Part shown: piece by piece, positions 63,962 through 64,000 of the stretch
How positions within the stretch are numbered: position 1 is the first letter of the stretch
How the letters are laid out: the number at the start of each line of letters is the position of its first letter
Assembly (NCBI GenBank): GCA_028671895.1
Contig: CM053802.1
Location: 1,298,631 to 1,362,630, forward strand
Direction: 5' to 3'
Origin: Oenanthe sinensis
Taxonomy: Eukaryota > Streptophyta > Magnoliopsida > Apiales > Apiaceae
DNA length: 64,000 bases
Notes under the pieces: generated by a model
The model's input: the letters and a program-made list of their open reading frames with translations, nothing else
What the model was told of the DNA's origin: nothing
Database searches by the model: none
Made by a program: the position numbers and the translations under genes

Positions 63962-64000
63962 CTGCACCAATAGAGAACTCCACGGAACGATAAAGTTAAC

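Overview
This is a stretch of a plant nuclear genome. The evidence is AT-rich intergenic DNA, short GT-AG introns, many small DNA transposons, and plant-only gene families: Aux/IAA repressors, gibberellin 3-oxidase, AOP-type dioxygenases, full-size ABCG/PDR transporters and a VAS1-type aminotransferase. The gene set fits a eudicot. Tandem PDR1-like transporters and AOP-like genes suggest an asterid, but I cannot name the species from sequence alone.

Layout. 0.1-7.7 kb (+): the 3' 21 exons of NAA15, the auxiliary subunit of the NatA N-terminal acetyltransferase, intact. 9.2-12.2 kb (-): an ABCF4-like gene with at least five disabling lesions. 16.1-17.8 and 22.5-23.2 kb (+): two Aux/IAA genes of different subclades, with a cluster of auxin-response-factor type sites between them. 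26.9-27.7 kb (+): a one-exon CDI-like glycosyltransferase-fold protein, with a probable SINE just after its stop. 29.2-33.4 kb (+): the nine-exon VAS1/ISS1-type aminotransferase. 34.4-37.8 kb (+): the remains of an EGF-like, proline-rich, GPI-anchored ('notch-like') protein gene, split by a ~2.6 kb CACTA-like transposon that itself carries antisense pieces of an alcohol dehydrogenase gene. 38.8-40.4 kb (+): GA3ox, intact. 41.0-50.6 kb (-): three AOP-like 2-oxoglutarate dioxygenase copies, all damaged. 51.6-55.1 kb (-): a PDR-type ABCG gene with a large internal deletion and a frameshift. 59.4 kb to the right edge (-): a second, intact-looking PDR gene cut by the window.

Damage is concentrated. 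NAA15, both Aux/IAA genes, CDI, VAS1, GA3ox and the second PDR gene sum to whole codons across all their exons with no internal stop. The ABCF4, AOP and first PDR copies carry ten or so indels or stops. This argues for real gene decay in duplicated families rather than a uniformly poor assembly, though several single-base lesions sit in homopolymers and deserve read-level checking.

Four intact genes act in hormone pathways: VAS1 removes the auxin precursor indole-3-pyruvate, two Aux/IAA proteins repress auxin responses, and GA3ox makes bioactive gibberellin. I see no evidence that their proximity is more than chance. Mobile DNA is diverse: CACTA, a non-autonomous hAT with a perfect 8-bp duplication, an Emigrant-like and a Stowaway-like MITE with TA duplications, a SINE with a 14-bp duplication, several foldback MITEs inside NAA15 introns, and a ~495-bp tandem repeat array.
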